Assembly: GCF_028823535.1 (NCBI RefSeq)
Contig: NZ_JAQIYM010000006.1
Location: 62,001 to 126,000, forward strand
Reading direction: 5' to 3'
Length of the DNA: 64,000 nucleotides
DNA from: Pseudomonas serbica
GTDB taxonomy: Bacteria; Pseudomonadota; Gammaproteobacteria; Pseudomonadales; Pseudomonadaceae
Each line of letters opens with the position of its first letter. The first letter of the stretch is position 1. A model generated the notes under the pieces. That model did not search any database. It was not told where the DNA came from and saw nothing but the letters and a program-made list of their open reading frames with translations. A program made the position numbers and the translations under genes. Shown here in pieces: positions 9,422 to 16,728 of this stretch.

Positions 9422-9956
9422 TCAAGGCGGCTTCACCCTGCTCGAACTGGTCATTGCCATTGCGATTTTCGCATTGCTGGGGCTGGCCAGCTGGACGCTG
9501 TTCGACGGTGTGGTGCGCGTGCAACAGGGCACCCTGAGCCACGAACGTGAACTCAAAAACCTGCAACGCGCCGTGGCATTGATCGAGCGCGACCTGCTGC
9601 ACATCGCGCAACAGCCTGTCCTAGTTGACCCGACGCAGTTACAACTGGTGCGCAGCAATTGGCGTAACCCGCTGGACCTGCCGCGCAGTGAGCGACAGGT
9701 GCTGACCTACCGACTCGACAGCGGCGTGTTATGGCGTGATAGCCGGGCAGAAGGGGCTCTGAGCGTGCAGCATCAAAAACTGCTCGACAATGTTCGAGAC
9801 GTGCGTTGGCGTCTGTACGACAGGCAGGTCGGTTGGCTCGGCGATTGGCCATCCGGACAGGCCCCGAAGGCACCGTTGGCTGTGGAAATGCAGCTGTCGG
9901 CCGGACGATTCGAGGCGATTCGCCGGGTGCTGTTATTGCCGGGAGCGTTGCCATGA
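9414..9956 (+). CDS. gspJ: Minor pseudopilin GspJ
   Basis: 180 residues. The very short leader MNNQGG precedes FTLLELVIAIAIFALLGLAS. The body has the GspJ pattern ELKNLQRAVALIERDLLHIA and TYRLDSGVLWRDS. It is part of the GspI-J-K tip complex of the pseudopilus. Its TGA overlaps the ATG of gspK. Confidence 0.92.
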   Translation: MNNQGGFTLLELVIAIAIFALLGLASWTLFDGVVRVQQGTLSHERELKNLQRAVALIERDLLHIAQQPVLVDPTQLQLVRSNWRNPLDLPRSERQVLTYRLDSGVLWRDSRAEGALSVQHQKLLDNVRDVRWRLYDRQVGWLGDWPSGQAPKAPLAVEMQLSAGRFEAIRRVLLLPGALP

Positions 9957-10783
9957 GGGCGGGTCAACGCGGGGTTGCGTTGATCAGTGTGTTGTTGGTC
10001 ATGAGCCTGGCGCTAGTGATCATCGGCGGCATGCTGCGCAGCCATCGCACGTTACTGCAAGGCATCGGGCAACAGTTACAGCAGATGCACCTGCGACAAC
10101 TGGCCGTAGCCGGGGAAACCAGAGGCCTCGGTTTGCTCAAGGCCCAGCAGAAAGACAGCGACCTGATTGCTCAGCCGTCCAGCGCTTTCGCCATGGAAGA
10201 TGCGCAGATACGTGTCGAAATCGAAGACCTCGCCGGGCGCTTCAACCTCAATGCCCTGTTGATTCAGGGCCAGGTCGATCAAGTCACGCTCAATCGCTGG
10301 GCGCGTTTGCTGGCGCTGCTCGAGCTACCGCCGGTGCAACTGGAGCAAGTGGGGGCGCTGCGCGAGCTCAGCCAACTGCGGTTGCTTCCCGGTGTCGACG
10401 CCGAGCTGTTGCGGCACCTGGCGCCCTGGGTCGCACTGTTACCGGCAGAGGCCGCGACGAACGTCAACACGGCGCCGGCCCTGGTGTTGCGCACGCTCGA
10501 CGGCATCGAGAGTTCAACGGCCGAAGCCCTGGTGCGCCAGCGTTCTACGGCAGGTTGGCCAAGTGTTCAAGCCTTTACCCAGGATCCGCTGTTATCCGGT
10601 TTGGGCTTGAGCAGCCATGGCCTGGGCGTTGACAGCCGCTGGTACCGGATCACCGTGCTAGTGACCCAGGGACAGGGCCATCTGCGGCTGGCCACCGATG
10701 TCGAGCGCGACCCGAAGACGCGTCACCTGAACGTCCTGCAACGGCGTGTTCTACCCTCGAACCCCAACGAGATACCGCAATGA
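9953..10783 (+). CDS. gspK: Minor pseudopilin GspK
   Basis: 276 residues from ATG 9953, which overlaps the gspJ stop as ATGA; a longer open frame begins inside gspJ but is not needed. The leader MRAGQRG precedes VALISVLLVMSLALVIIGGM, which lacks the Glu+5 of other pseudopilins, as is normal for GspK. The large periplasmic part contains IEDLAGRFNLNALL and helix-hairpin-helix-like stretches (LRELSQLRLLPGVDAELL, TAEALVRQRS). GspK caps the pseudopilus tip. Confidence 0.92.
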   Translation: MRAGQRGVALISVLLVMSLALVIIGGMLRSHRTLLQGIGQQLQQMHLRQLAVAGETRGLGLLKAQQKDSDLIAQPSSAFAMEDAQIRVEIEDLAGRFNLNALLIQGQVDQVTLNRWARLLALLELPPVQLEQVGALRELSQLRLLPGVDAELLRHLAPWVALLPAEAATNVNTAPALVLRTLDGIESSTAEALVRQRSTAGWPSVQAFTQDPLLSGLGLSSHGLGVDSRWYRITVLVTQGQGHLRLATDVERDPKTRHLNVLQRRVLPSNPNEIPQ

Positions 10784-11886
10784 AAACCTGGCTTTACCTG
10801 ACAGCCGACGGCTTGGCCCATTCCACGGTCGCTTGGCCGTGTTGTCGTTGGACGTCGACCGGCAAACGGCAACTCCTGCCCTTGAGCCAAGCGGCACAAG
10901 TACTGGCTGGACAGGCGGTCGATCTGCTGTTGCCCATGGAATTGTGCAGCTGGATGCTCAGCGATCCGTGGCCGTCCAGGCGCCAGCCGGATGCCCGGGC
11001 CATTGCGTTCGCCGTCGAAGAGCAATTGAGCGAAGTCCTGGAAAGGTTGCACCTGAGCACCGGTGCGCGCGATTCACAGGGCCGCTATCCGGTGCTGGTG
11101 ATCGACCGTGAACGATTTACCGCCGTGCTCGCGCTGCTGGCTGAAGTGGGTCTTGAAGTGCGCTCCGTGTTTGTCGATGCCGATGTGTTGCCCTGTGACC
11201 AGGCGCTGGGTATCCGCTGGTTTGGCCGCTGGTTGCTCGGAGGCGGCTTGCCCGCTCGTCTGGCCGTGTCGGATGACGGGTTGCTGGTGCTCAAGCCAGG
11301 TTTGCCCATGGACGTGCAGTGGCGCGACGAGCGTCAGGACTGCACAGATATCGATCAATGGCTGACCTCGGTAAATGGCCAGGCGATCAATCTGTTGCAC
11401 GGTGATTTCGCGGCACCCCGCAAGCGCCTGCCCTGGCGGCTCGGCGGGCTGGTCGTGCTGGCGCTGTTGCTGCTCGACTGGGGCGCCAGCCAGGCACGTA
11501 TCGGATTTCTCGAAAGCCAGAGCCACCAGCTCTACAGCCGCAACGAACAGCAATTCAAGACGCTTTACCCGGACCAGACCCGCATCGTTGACCTGGCGTT
11601 ACAGCTCAATGCCTTGCAAAGCCCGAATGCGGCCCCCCAGGACGGCCAGATCGCCGGGCTGGTCAAACTCGTCGAGCAAGTCATCGGTGCCAGCAACGCC
11701 GATGTCCAGCGTATTGAGTTTCGCGAAGGCGACGGCTGGAAAGTCCGGCTGACGGCCAATAGCTTTACCGAGCTGGAGTTATTGCGTGAACGTGGCCGAC
11801 AGCAAGGCCTGCCGGTGCGACTCGACAGCGCGAGCAAGGAAGGCGATCGGGTGCAGGCGACCCTGACCCTGGAGCAAGGCACATGA
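10780..11886 (+). CDS. gspL: Type II secretion assembly protein GspL
   Basis: 368 residues. The cytoplasmic actin-like half binds GspE (LLPMELCSWMLSD, ARAIAFAVEEQLSE, DVLPCDQALGIRW). A single membrane span lies near residues 220-240 (GLVVLALLLLDWG), and a small periplasmic ferredoxin-like domain ends the protein (GWKVRLTANSFTELELL). It anchors the ATPase to the membrane platform with GspM. Its ATG overlaps the gspK stop and its stop overlaps the gspM start. Confidence 0.9.
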   Translation: MKTWLYLTADGLAHSTVAWPCCRWTSTGKRQLLPLSQAAQVLAGQAVDLLLPMELCSWMLSDPWPSRRQPDARAIAFAVEEQLSEVLERLHLSTGARDSQGRYPVLVIDRERFTAVLALLAEVGLEVRSVFVDADVLPCDQALGIRWFGRWLLGGGLPARLAVSDDGLLVLKPGLPMDVQWRDERQDCTDIDQWLTSVNGQAINLLHGDFAAPRKRLPWRLGGLVVLALLLLDWGASQARIGFLESQSHQLYSRNEQQFKTLYPDQTRIVDLALQLNALQSPNAAPQDGQIAGLVKLVEQVIGASNADVQRIEFREGDGWKVRLTANSFTELELLRERGRQQGLPVRLDSASKEGDRVQATLTLEQGT

Positions 11887-12344
11887 AGCTGAGCGGATTG
11901 ATTACATGGCCGGAGAGGGTGCCGCGCTGGCAACGTCTGTCGCTGCGCGAGCGATGCTTGTTGCTGATGTTGGGTGCGTTTGCCTTGGGCGTCGCGGCAT
12001 TCAGCCTGGTCTGGCAACCGACCCAGCAGCGACTTGCGACTGCCGAGCGGCAACATCATCAGCAACTGGCGCTGGCCGCACAACTGCAACTGGCGCGTCC
12101 GCGCAGCGCGCGCAAAGCAGTCGCCCAGCCGCTGTCGCTGCACGTCAGCGAAAGCGCCGCCGAGGCGGGGCTGGAACTGCATCAGGTCAATACCGACGGC
12201 GATCAGTTGCGCCTCAGTCTCAGCGGCGATGCCAAGGTATTGCTGGCCTGGCTGGACCGCATCGAACGCAATGGCACCGTGCTGCAATCCTTGACCCTGG
12301 AAAAGCGCAACGCGGTGCTGGAGGCGCGGGTGGTGCTCAGATAG
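11883..12344 (+). CDS. gspM: Type II secretion protein GspM
   Basis: 153 residues with one N-terminal membrane span (LLLMLGAFALGVAAFSLVW) followed by a short coiled-coil-like segment and a small periplasmic domain (LLAWLDRIERNGTVLQSLTL). GspM partners GspL in the inner-membrane platform. It is the last gene of the secretion operon; no gspN or gspO follows. Its 3' end overlaps by 8 bases the 3' end of the convergent MFS gene, and I see no terminator between them. Confidence 0.88.
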   Translation: MKLSGLITWPERVPRWQRLSLRERCLLLMLGAFALGVAAFSLVWQPTQQRLATAERQHHQQLALAAQLQLARPRSARKAVAQPLSLHVSESAAEAGLELHQVNTDGDQLRLSLSGDAKVLLAWLDRIERNGTVLQSLTLEKRNAVLEARVVLR

Positions 12345-13617
12345 TCGCGCCGGCGCCCGGCAGGGGCGGCAACTTCGCCAGCTTCAAGGCGGCCAGTAAT
12401 GCCACGACCAGCAAGGCGCCGATGAACAAGCCGATGCCGTTCCAGCCGCCCAAGTGCCAGAACACGCCGCCCGCCGTACCAGCGATGCTCCCCCCGGCGT
12501 AGTAGCAGAACAGGTACAAGGACGATGCCTGGCCCTTGGCCTTGGTGGCACGGCGGCCGATCCAGCTGCTGGCGACCGAGTGGGCACCGAAAAAGCCGAA
12601 CGTGAAGACCAGCATGCCGAAGATGACCAGCGGCAATGGCTTAAACATGGTCAGGGCGAGGCCGCAGATCATCAGCGCGATCGTACTCCAGAGCACTTTG
12701 CGGCGGCCTATCTTGTCGGCCAGCGAGCCGATCTTCGCCGAGCTGTAGATACCCGAGAGGTACACCACCGAGAGCAGTCCGACGAAGGCCTGTTCCATGT
12801 GATACGGCTCGGCCAGCAGGCGGTAGCCGATGTAGTTGAACAAGGTGACGAACGCACCCATCAGCACGAAGGCTTCGAGGAACAGCAGCGGCAGGCCGGC
12901 GTCGCGAAAGTGCATGGTGAAACCGTCAACCAGGCTACGCGGGTGCAGCGAGCGGGGGCTGAAGTTGCGCGACTCGGGAAGAATTTTCCAGAACAGCGCT
13001 GCTGCAATCAGCGCCAGGCCGCCGATCACCAGCATTGCCGTGTGCCAGCTGACGAAGTCGATCAATACGCCGGTGATAAGACGCCCGCTCATCCCGCCGA
13101 TGGCGTTGCCGCCAATGTACAAACCCATCGCGAGGCCGATGTGCTGCGGGTGAATCTCTTCGCTCAAATAGGTCATCGCAACCGCTGCCAGGCCGCTCAA
13201 TGACAAGCCGATCAGTGCACGCATCGCCAGGACACCGTGCCAGCTCGGCATCATCGCACTGGCCATGGTGCACAGTGCGGCGGCGAACAACGCCGCCACC
13301 ATCACCTGTTTACGCCCGACGCGGTCGGAGATCGGGCCGGTGATCAGCAGGCCGATGGCAAGCATGCCCGTGGCCACCGACAGGATCAGGCTGCTCTGCG
13401 CCGCGTTGATGGAGTATTCGTGGGACAACAACGGCATCATCGGTTGCACGCAGTAGAGCAGGGCGAAGGTAGCGAAGCCACCGCAGAACAGCGCCAGCAC
13501 GGTGCGCATGAATGCCGGGGTGCCTTTTTCGATGTAGATCTGCGCGAGCTCGGCGGCGACTTCGCCTTGGGCGGCGGGTGGAATTTCATGAGCGAGTGGA
13601 GCGACAGCAGTTTTCAC
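12337..13617 (-). CDS. MFS transporter, YnfM/arabinose-efflux-like
   Basis: 426 residues starting at GTG with a GAGG ribosome-binding site. It has 12 predicted membrane spans, the MFS motif A sequence GPISDRVGRKQVM after span 2 and a related GSLADKIGRRKVL between spans 8 and 9. It resembles the YnfM family of inner-membrane drug or metabolite exporters; the substrate cannot be told. The divergent LysR-type gene is its probable regulator. Confidence 0.88.
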   Translation of the reverse strand: MKTAVAPLAHEIPPAAQGEVAAELAQIYIEKGTPAFMRTVLALFCGGFATFALLYCVQPMMPLLSHEYSINAAQSSLILSVATGMLAIGLLITGPISDRVGRKQVMVAALFAAALCTMASAMMPSWHGVLAMRALIGLSLSGLAAVAMTYLSEEIHPQHIGLAMGLYIGGNAIGGMSGRLITGVLIDFVSWHTAMLVIGGLALIAAALFWKILPESRNFSPRSLHPRSLVDGFTMHFRDAGLPLLFLEAFVLMGAFVTLFNYIGYRLLAEPYHMEQAFVGLLSVVYLSGIYSSAKIGSLADKIGRRKVLWSTIALMICGLALTMFKPLPLVIFGMLVFTFGFFGAHSVASSWIGRRATKAKGQASSLYLFCYYAGGSIAGTAGGVFWHLGGWNGIGLFIGALLVVALLAALKLAKLPPLPGAGATI

Positions 13618-13685
13618 GTTGGACCTCGGAGGAGCGCAGCCGGTCAGGCAATGAAAAAAGCATATAGCTGGCTAATGATTCAATC

Positions 13686-13695
13686 CAATATATTG
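13686..13695. promoter_or_regulatory. Possible LysR operator in the MFS-LysR divergent gap
   Basis: The perfect palindrome CAATATATTG sits in the AT-rich 119-base gap between the two divergent genes, where a LysR protein would be expected to bind. The match is to position and symmetry only. Confidence 0.3.
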
Positions 13696-13736
13696 TTCGA
13701 CCTGTTTGATAGCTTTAACGACCTAATGGGGTGTTC

Positions 13737-14633
13737 ATGGAATTTCGTCATCTGCGCTACTTCATCGCCGTCGCCGAAGAACTGCACTTCGGCCGTGCCG
13801 CACAGGTGCTGGGCATCTCGCAGCCGCCGCTGAGCCAGCAGATCCAGGCGCTGGAGCAGGAGCTCGGCGCGCGTTTGTTCGAGCGTACCAATCGTCGGGT
13901 CGAGCTGAGCGAGGCCGGTCGACTGTTCCTGGAAGAGGCGCGGCTGGTGTTGGCGCAGGTCGACAAGGCGGCGGATGTTGCGCGGCGGGCACAGCTGGGC
14001 GAGCTGGGCGAACTGAAAATCGGCTTCACCTCGTCGGCACCGTTCAACTCAACGATTCCCCAGGCGATTTTCTCTTTTCGCCAGCGTTTTCCGGCAGTGC
14101 ACCTGAACCTGCGGGAAATGAGCAGCACCCAGGTGGCCGATGCGCTGGTGGATGAGTCGATTGAAGTCGGCATCATGCGCCCGCTTGGGCTGCCCGATTC
14201 GCTCAGTGTGGTCGAGCTGATGCGCGAGCCGCTGGTCGCCGTTCTCAGCGCCAAGCATCCTTTGGCCAATGGCAGTGAAGAAGGCTTGTTTCTGTCAGCG
14301 CTGGCCCTCGAGCCGTTCGTTTTTTTTCCGCGCAGCTACGGCAGTGGCCTGTACGCGCAACTGCTCAGTTTGGCCCGTGACGCCGGCTTCAGCCCGCACT
14401 TTGCCCAGGAGGCTGGCGAGGCGATGACCATCATTGGCCTGGTGGCCGCGGGGCTGGGTGTGTCGGTGCTGCCGGCGTCTTACCAGCGAATGCGCATTGA
14501 CGGCGTGGTCTATCGACCGCTGCTCGATCCAGCGGCGGTGTCGGCGGTATGGCTGGTGCAGCGCAAGGACCAGAAGTCGCCGATGGCGCGGGCGTTTGTG
14601 GAACTGCTCACACGCAAGGTTGAACCGCTGTAG
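13737..14633 (+). CDS. LysR-family transcriptional regulator
   Basis: 298 residues from ATG 13737, which has GGGG 5 bases upstream; GTG 13731 is a weaker option. The winged helix-turn-helix spans about residues 1-60 (MEFRHLRYFIAVAEELHFGRAA, LGISQPPLSQQIQALE). A periplasmic-binding-protein-like effector domain follows (GELKIGFTSSAPFNSTIPQA). It resembles CatR/BenM-type members. Its gene is divergent from the MFS transporter, which it probably controls in response to a small ligand. Confidence 0.9.
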   Translation: MEFRHLRYFIAVAEELHFGRAAQVLGISQPPLSQQIQALEQELGARLFERTNRRVELSEAGRLFLEEARLVLAQVDKAADVARRAQLGELGELKIGFTSSAPFNSTIPQAIFSFRQRFPAVHLNLREMSSTQVADALVDESIEVGIMRPLGLPDSLSVVELMREPLVAVLSAKHPLANGSEEGLFLSALALEPFVFFPRSYGSGLYAQLLSLARDAGFSPHFAQEAGEAMTIIGLVAAGLGVSVLPASYQRMRIDGVVYRPLLDPAAVSAVWLVQRKDQKSPMARAFVELLTRKVEPL

Positions 14634-14731
14634 GAGCGAGCCTGCCCGCGATGGTCGTTAACGATGACGTGGGGTTTCTGGGTGCACACAGTGTTCTTTG
14701 GTTCATCGCGAGCAAGCTCGCTCCTACAGGC
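14629..14731. repeat. Inverted REP pair (GTAGGAGCGAGC type)
   Basis: CTGTAGGAGCGAGCCTGCCC at the left and the inverted form GCAAGCTCGCTCCTACAG at the right flank about 50 bases of unique sequence, which is the standard Pseudomonas REP doublet arrangement. The left arm begins within the last codons of the LysR gene and supplies its TAG stop. Confidence 0.85.
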
Positions 14732-14830
14732 TCAGATTTTTCGCCGCTGCTCGTGGGACATTTCTGAACTATCCCGAAGGGGCTACAGCGCCTTGCGGCG
14801 TTGCCTACAACTACTCCAGAATCCGCCGGC

Positions 14831-14859
14831 TTGTGCGCTTTGAGGGCCATCGGTAGCTT
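14831..14859 (+). promoter_or_regulatory. Possible promoter of the structured leader, copy 1
   Basis: TTGTGC and TAGCTT are spaced by 17 bases, and TAGCTT ends 8 bases before the first leader hairpin. In copy 2 a TAGTCT sits 8 bases before the same hairpin, so the -10 position looks conserved even though the -35 is weak. Confidence 0.4.
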
Positions 14860-14867
14860 GAACCGGG

Positions 14868-15038
14868 TCACTGATTGTCAGTGATCGGGTTTAGTAGCCC
14901 GTTGTTATACGAAGCGCATTGGCGCTCCCGATAGGCAGGTATGCCAATACCTGCCCTTGACGGTAGCTGTGCGCAGGGCGCCTTTGGGCGCGCCGGTTCG
15001 TGTAACCCGGTCTACTAACCTGCGTACAGCTGCCACCC
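14868..15038 (+). ncRNA. Structured 5' leader RNA element, copy 1 (unclassified)
   Basis: In order it can form: hairpin P1 TCACTGA/TCAGTGA (14868-14884); strand A GGTTTAGTAG (14888-14897); hairpin AGCGC/GCGCT (14913-14926); hairpin GGCAGGTAT/ATACCTGCC (14934-14955); strand B GGTAGCTGTGCGCAGG (14962-14977); hairpin GCGCC/GGCGC with loop TTTG (14978-14991); hairpin near 14993-15010; strand A' CTACTAACC (15012-15020); strand B' CCTGCGTACAGCTGCC (15019-15034). B pairs with B' over 16 continuous base pairs including G-T pairs, and A pairs with A', giving an interleaved order typical of a pseudoknot. The same ordered helices recur at 52437-52620 with compensating base changes, also ending 55 bases before a start codon. 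I cannot assign it to a known RNA class. Confidence 0.7.
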
Positions 15039-15088
15039 TTTTGATCAGTAGCGATTCGGTGTGGCCCCCACTGTCAGGACGCTGAATC

Positions 15089-15352
15089 ATGACCAATAGC
15101 TCAAACCCACCGGATACCGACCCAGATATTCCACACCAAGCCAGCCATATCTTCCTCATCGCCCCCGAAATCGACAACCACACCCTGCTGGAATACGCCT
15201 GCGTTTCACTGGCATCAGCCAATGTCATGGCGAGCGATTTCGCGAGGAGCCTGAACGCCACGCAGAGCCACACACTGCTGGGGATTCAGCAATCGATCAT
15301 GCTGGGGGAACTGGCGGTGAATCGGGTCCTGGATAACCTCGATCCACCTTGA
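15089..15352 (+). CDS. Small DUF6124-like protein
   Basis: 87 residues. It has the pattern I associate with small Pseudomonas DUF6124 proteins: NPPDTDP near the start, then LIAPEIDNHTLLEYACVSLA, ANVMASDFA, TLLGIQQSIMLGELAVNRVLD and a final NLDPP. No catalytic motif, signal peptide or membrane span is seen, and the function is unknown. It lacks part of the N-terminal region of longer relatives. AGGA lies 9 bases before ATG 15089. The gene is preceded by the structured leader and followed by a terminator, so it forms a single-gene unit. Confidence 0.75.
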   Translation: MTNSSNPPDTDPDIPHQASHIFLIAPEIDNHTLLEYACVSLASANVMASDFARSLNATQSHTLLGIQQSIMLGELAVNRVLDNLDPP

Positions 15353-15466
15353 TCATGTTGTTCGGGTGTTCCCGAAAGGGGCTTGCGAGACTCTGAGGAT
15401 CCTGGGCAACCAGCCATCGCAGAGCCAGGCAGGTAAAGGGCGATGACAAGCCGACCTGTCTGTGAA

Positions 15467-15489
15467 GGGGCGCCGAAAGGCGCCCTTTG
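15467..15489 (+). terminator. Terminator after the DUF6124-like gene
   Basis: GGGGCGCC and GGCGCCC pair around a GAAA tetraloop, followed by TTTGTCGTTT. It lies between the small gene and the convergent 3' end of the aryl polyene operon. A smaller hairpin (TTCGGG/CCCGAA) lies at about 15360-15375; nothing else is seen in this gap. Confidence 0.7.
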
Positions 15490-15501
15490 TCGTTTCTGGT
15501 C

Positions 15502-16728
15502 CTACGCCCAGCGCTTGAAAATCAACGAAGTATTCACCCCGCCAAACGCAAAATTGTTGTTCATCACATACTGGTTGCTCATCTGCCGGAACTCGCCACG
15601 CAGATAGTCCAGCTTGCCGCAGTGCGGGTCGACTTCATCCAGGTTCAGGGTGTGGGCGTACAGGTCGCGGTTCATCATTTCGATGCTGAACCAGGACTCC
15701 AGCGCGCCACAGGCGCCCAGGGTGTGGCCGAGGAAGCTTTTTTGCGAGCTGATTGGCATGTGTTCGCCGAACAGGCTGCTGGTCGCGAGGGTTTCGGCGA
15801 TGTCGCCCTGTTCAGTCGCTGTGCCATGACCGTTGACGTAACCGATGTCGGCCGGACTCAAGCCTGCGTCTTCCAGGGCCAGCTCCATGGCGCGGCGCAT
15901 GGTGACTTGCTCAGGGCGGGTGGTGTGCTGGCCGTCGGCATTGCTGCCGAAACCGACGAGTTCGGCATGGATGCGGGCACCCCGGGCCAGGGCGTGCTCC
16001 AGTTCTTCGAGCACCAGCATGCCGCCGCCTTCTCCGATCACCAGGCCGTCGCGGCCTTTGTCGTAGGGGCGTGGGGTGGTGTGCGGGGCGCTGTTTTTCA
16101 GGCTGGTGGCGTAGAGCGCGTCGAAGACCATGGCTTCGGTCGGGCACAGTTCTTCGGCGCCGCCAGCGAGCATCAGCGGCAGGCGGCCGAACTTGATGGC
16201 CTCATAGGCATAGCCGATCCCTTGGCTGCCGCTGGTGCAAGCGCTGGAGGTGGGGATCAGGCGGCCGGTAAGACCGAAGAAGATGCTGATGTTGGCGGCC
16301 GTGGTGTGCGGCATCATGCGCACGTAGGAGTTGGCGTTCAGGCCTTCGGCCACCGAATTGAGCAGCATGTTGCCGAACGCCTTGATTTCGTCGGTGCTGC
16401 CGGTGGAGGAACCGCAGGCGACGCCCATGCGTCCGTCCTTGATCGATTCGTCACCGAGCAATCCGGCGTCGGCCAGTGCCTGTTCCGCCGCGCCGACGGC
16501 CAGCCGTGAAACGCGACCCATGCTGCGCAGTTGTTTGCGCGTCCAGTGGCTCGGCACCTTGAAGTCATCGATGGGGCCGGCCAGGCGCGTATTGAGTTCG
16601 GTGAAGCGGTCCCATTCATCCATTCGACGAATGCCACTGCGGTTGGCCGCGAAATGGCCGGCGATGGTTTCCCAGTCGCTGCCCAGGGAGGTGATGCCGG
16701 CCATGCCGGTGACGACGACGCGCTTCAT
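15502..16728 (-). CDS. Aryl polyene beta-ketoacyl-ACP synthase (FabF-like, ApeR-type)
   Basis: 408 residues from ATG 16728, which overlaps the ketoreductase stop as TGATG. The Cys-His-His triad is visible: PTSSACTSGSQGIGYAYEAI, VNGHGTATEQGD and KSFLGHTLGACGALE. As the last gene of the aryl polyene operon it matches the second ketosynthase of such clusters, which elongates the ACP-bound polyene chain with malonyl units in the cytoplasm. The FabF relationship is certain; the ApeR-type assignment rests on cluster position. Confidence 0.9.
   Translation of the reverse strand: MKRVVVTGMAGITSLGSDWETIAGHFAANRSGIRRMDEWDRFTELNTRLAGPIDDFKVPSHWTRKQLRSMGRVSRLAVGAAEQALADAGLLGDESIKDGRMGVACGSSTGSTDEIKAFGNMLLNSVAEGLNANSYVRMMPHTTAANISIFFGLTGRLIPTSSACTSGSQGIGYAYEAIKFGRLPLMLAGGAEELCPTEAMVFDALYATSLKNSAPHTTPRPYDKGRDGLVIGEGGGMLVLEELEHALARGARIHAELVGFGSNADGQHTTRPEQVTMRRAMELALEDAGLSPADIGYVNGHGTATEQGDIAETLATSSLFGEHMPISSQKSFLGHTLGACGALESWFSIEMMNRDLYAHTLNLDEVDPHCGKLDYLRGEFRQMSNQYVMNNNFAFGGVNTSLIFKRWA

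Noticed and set aside
9806..9952. Extended N-terminus for gspK inside gspJ
   Set aside because: The ATGA overlap at 9953 gives the expected short prepilin leader; the extension is gspJ read in another frame.
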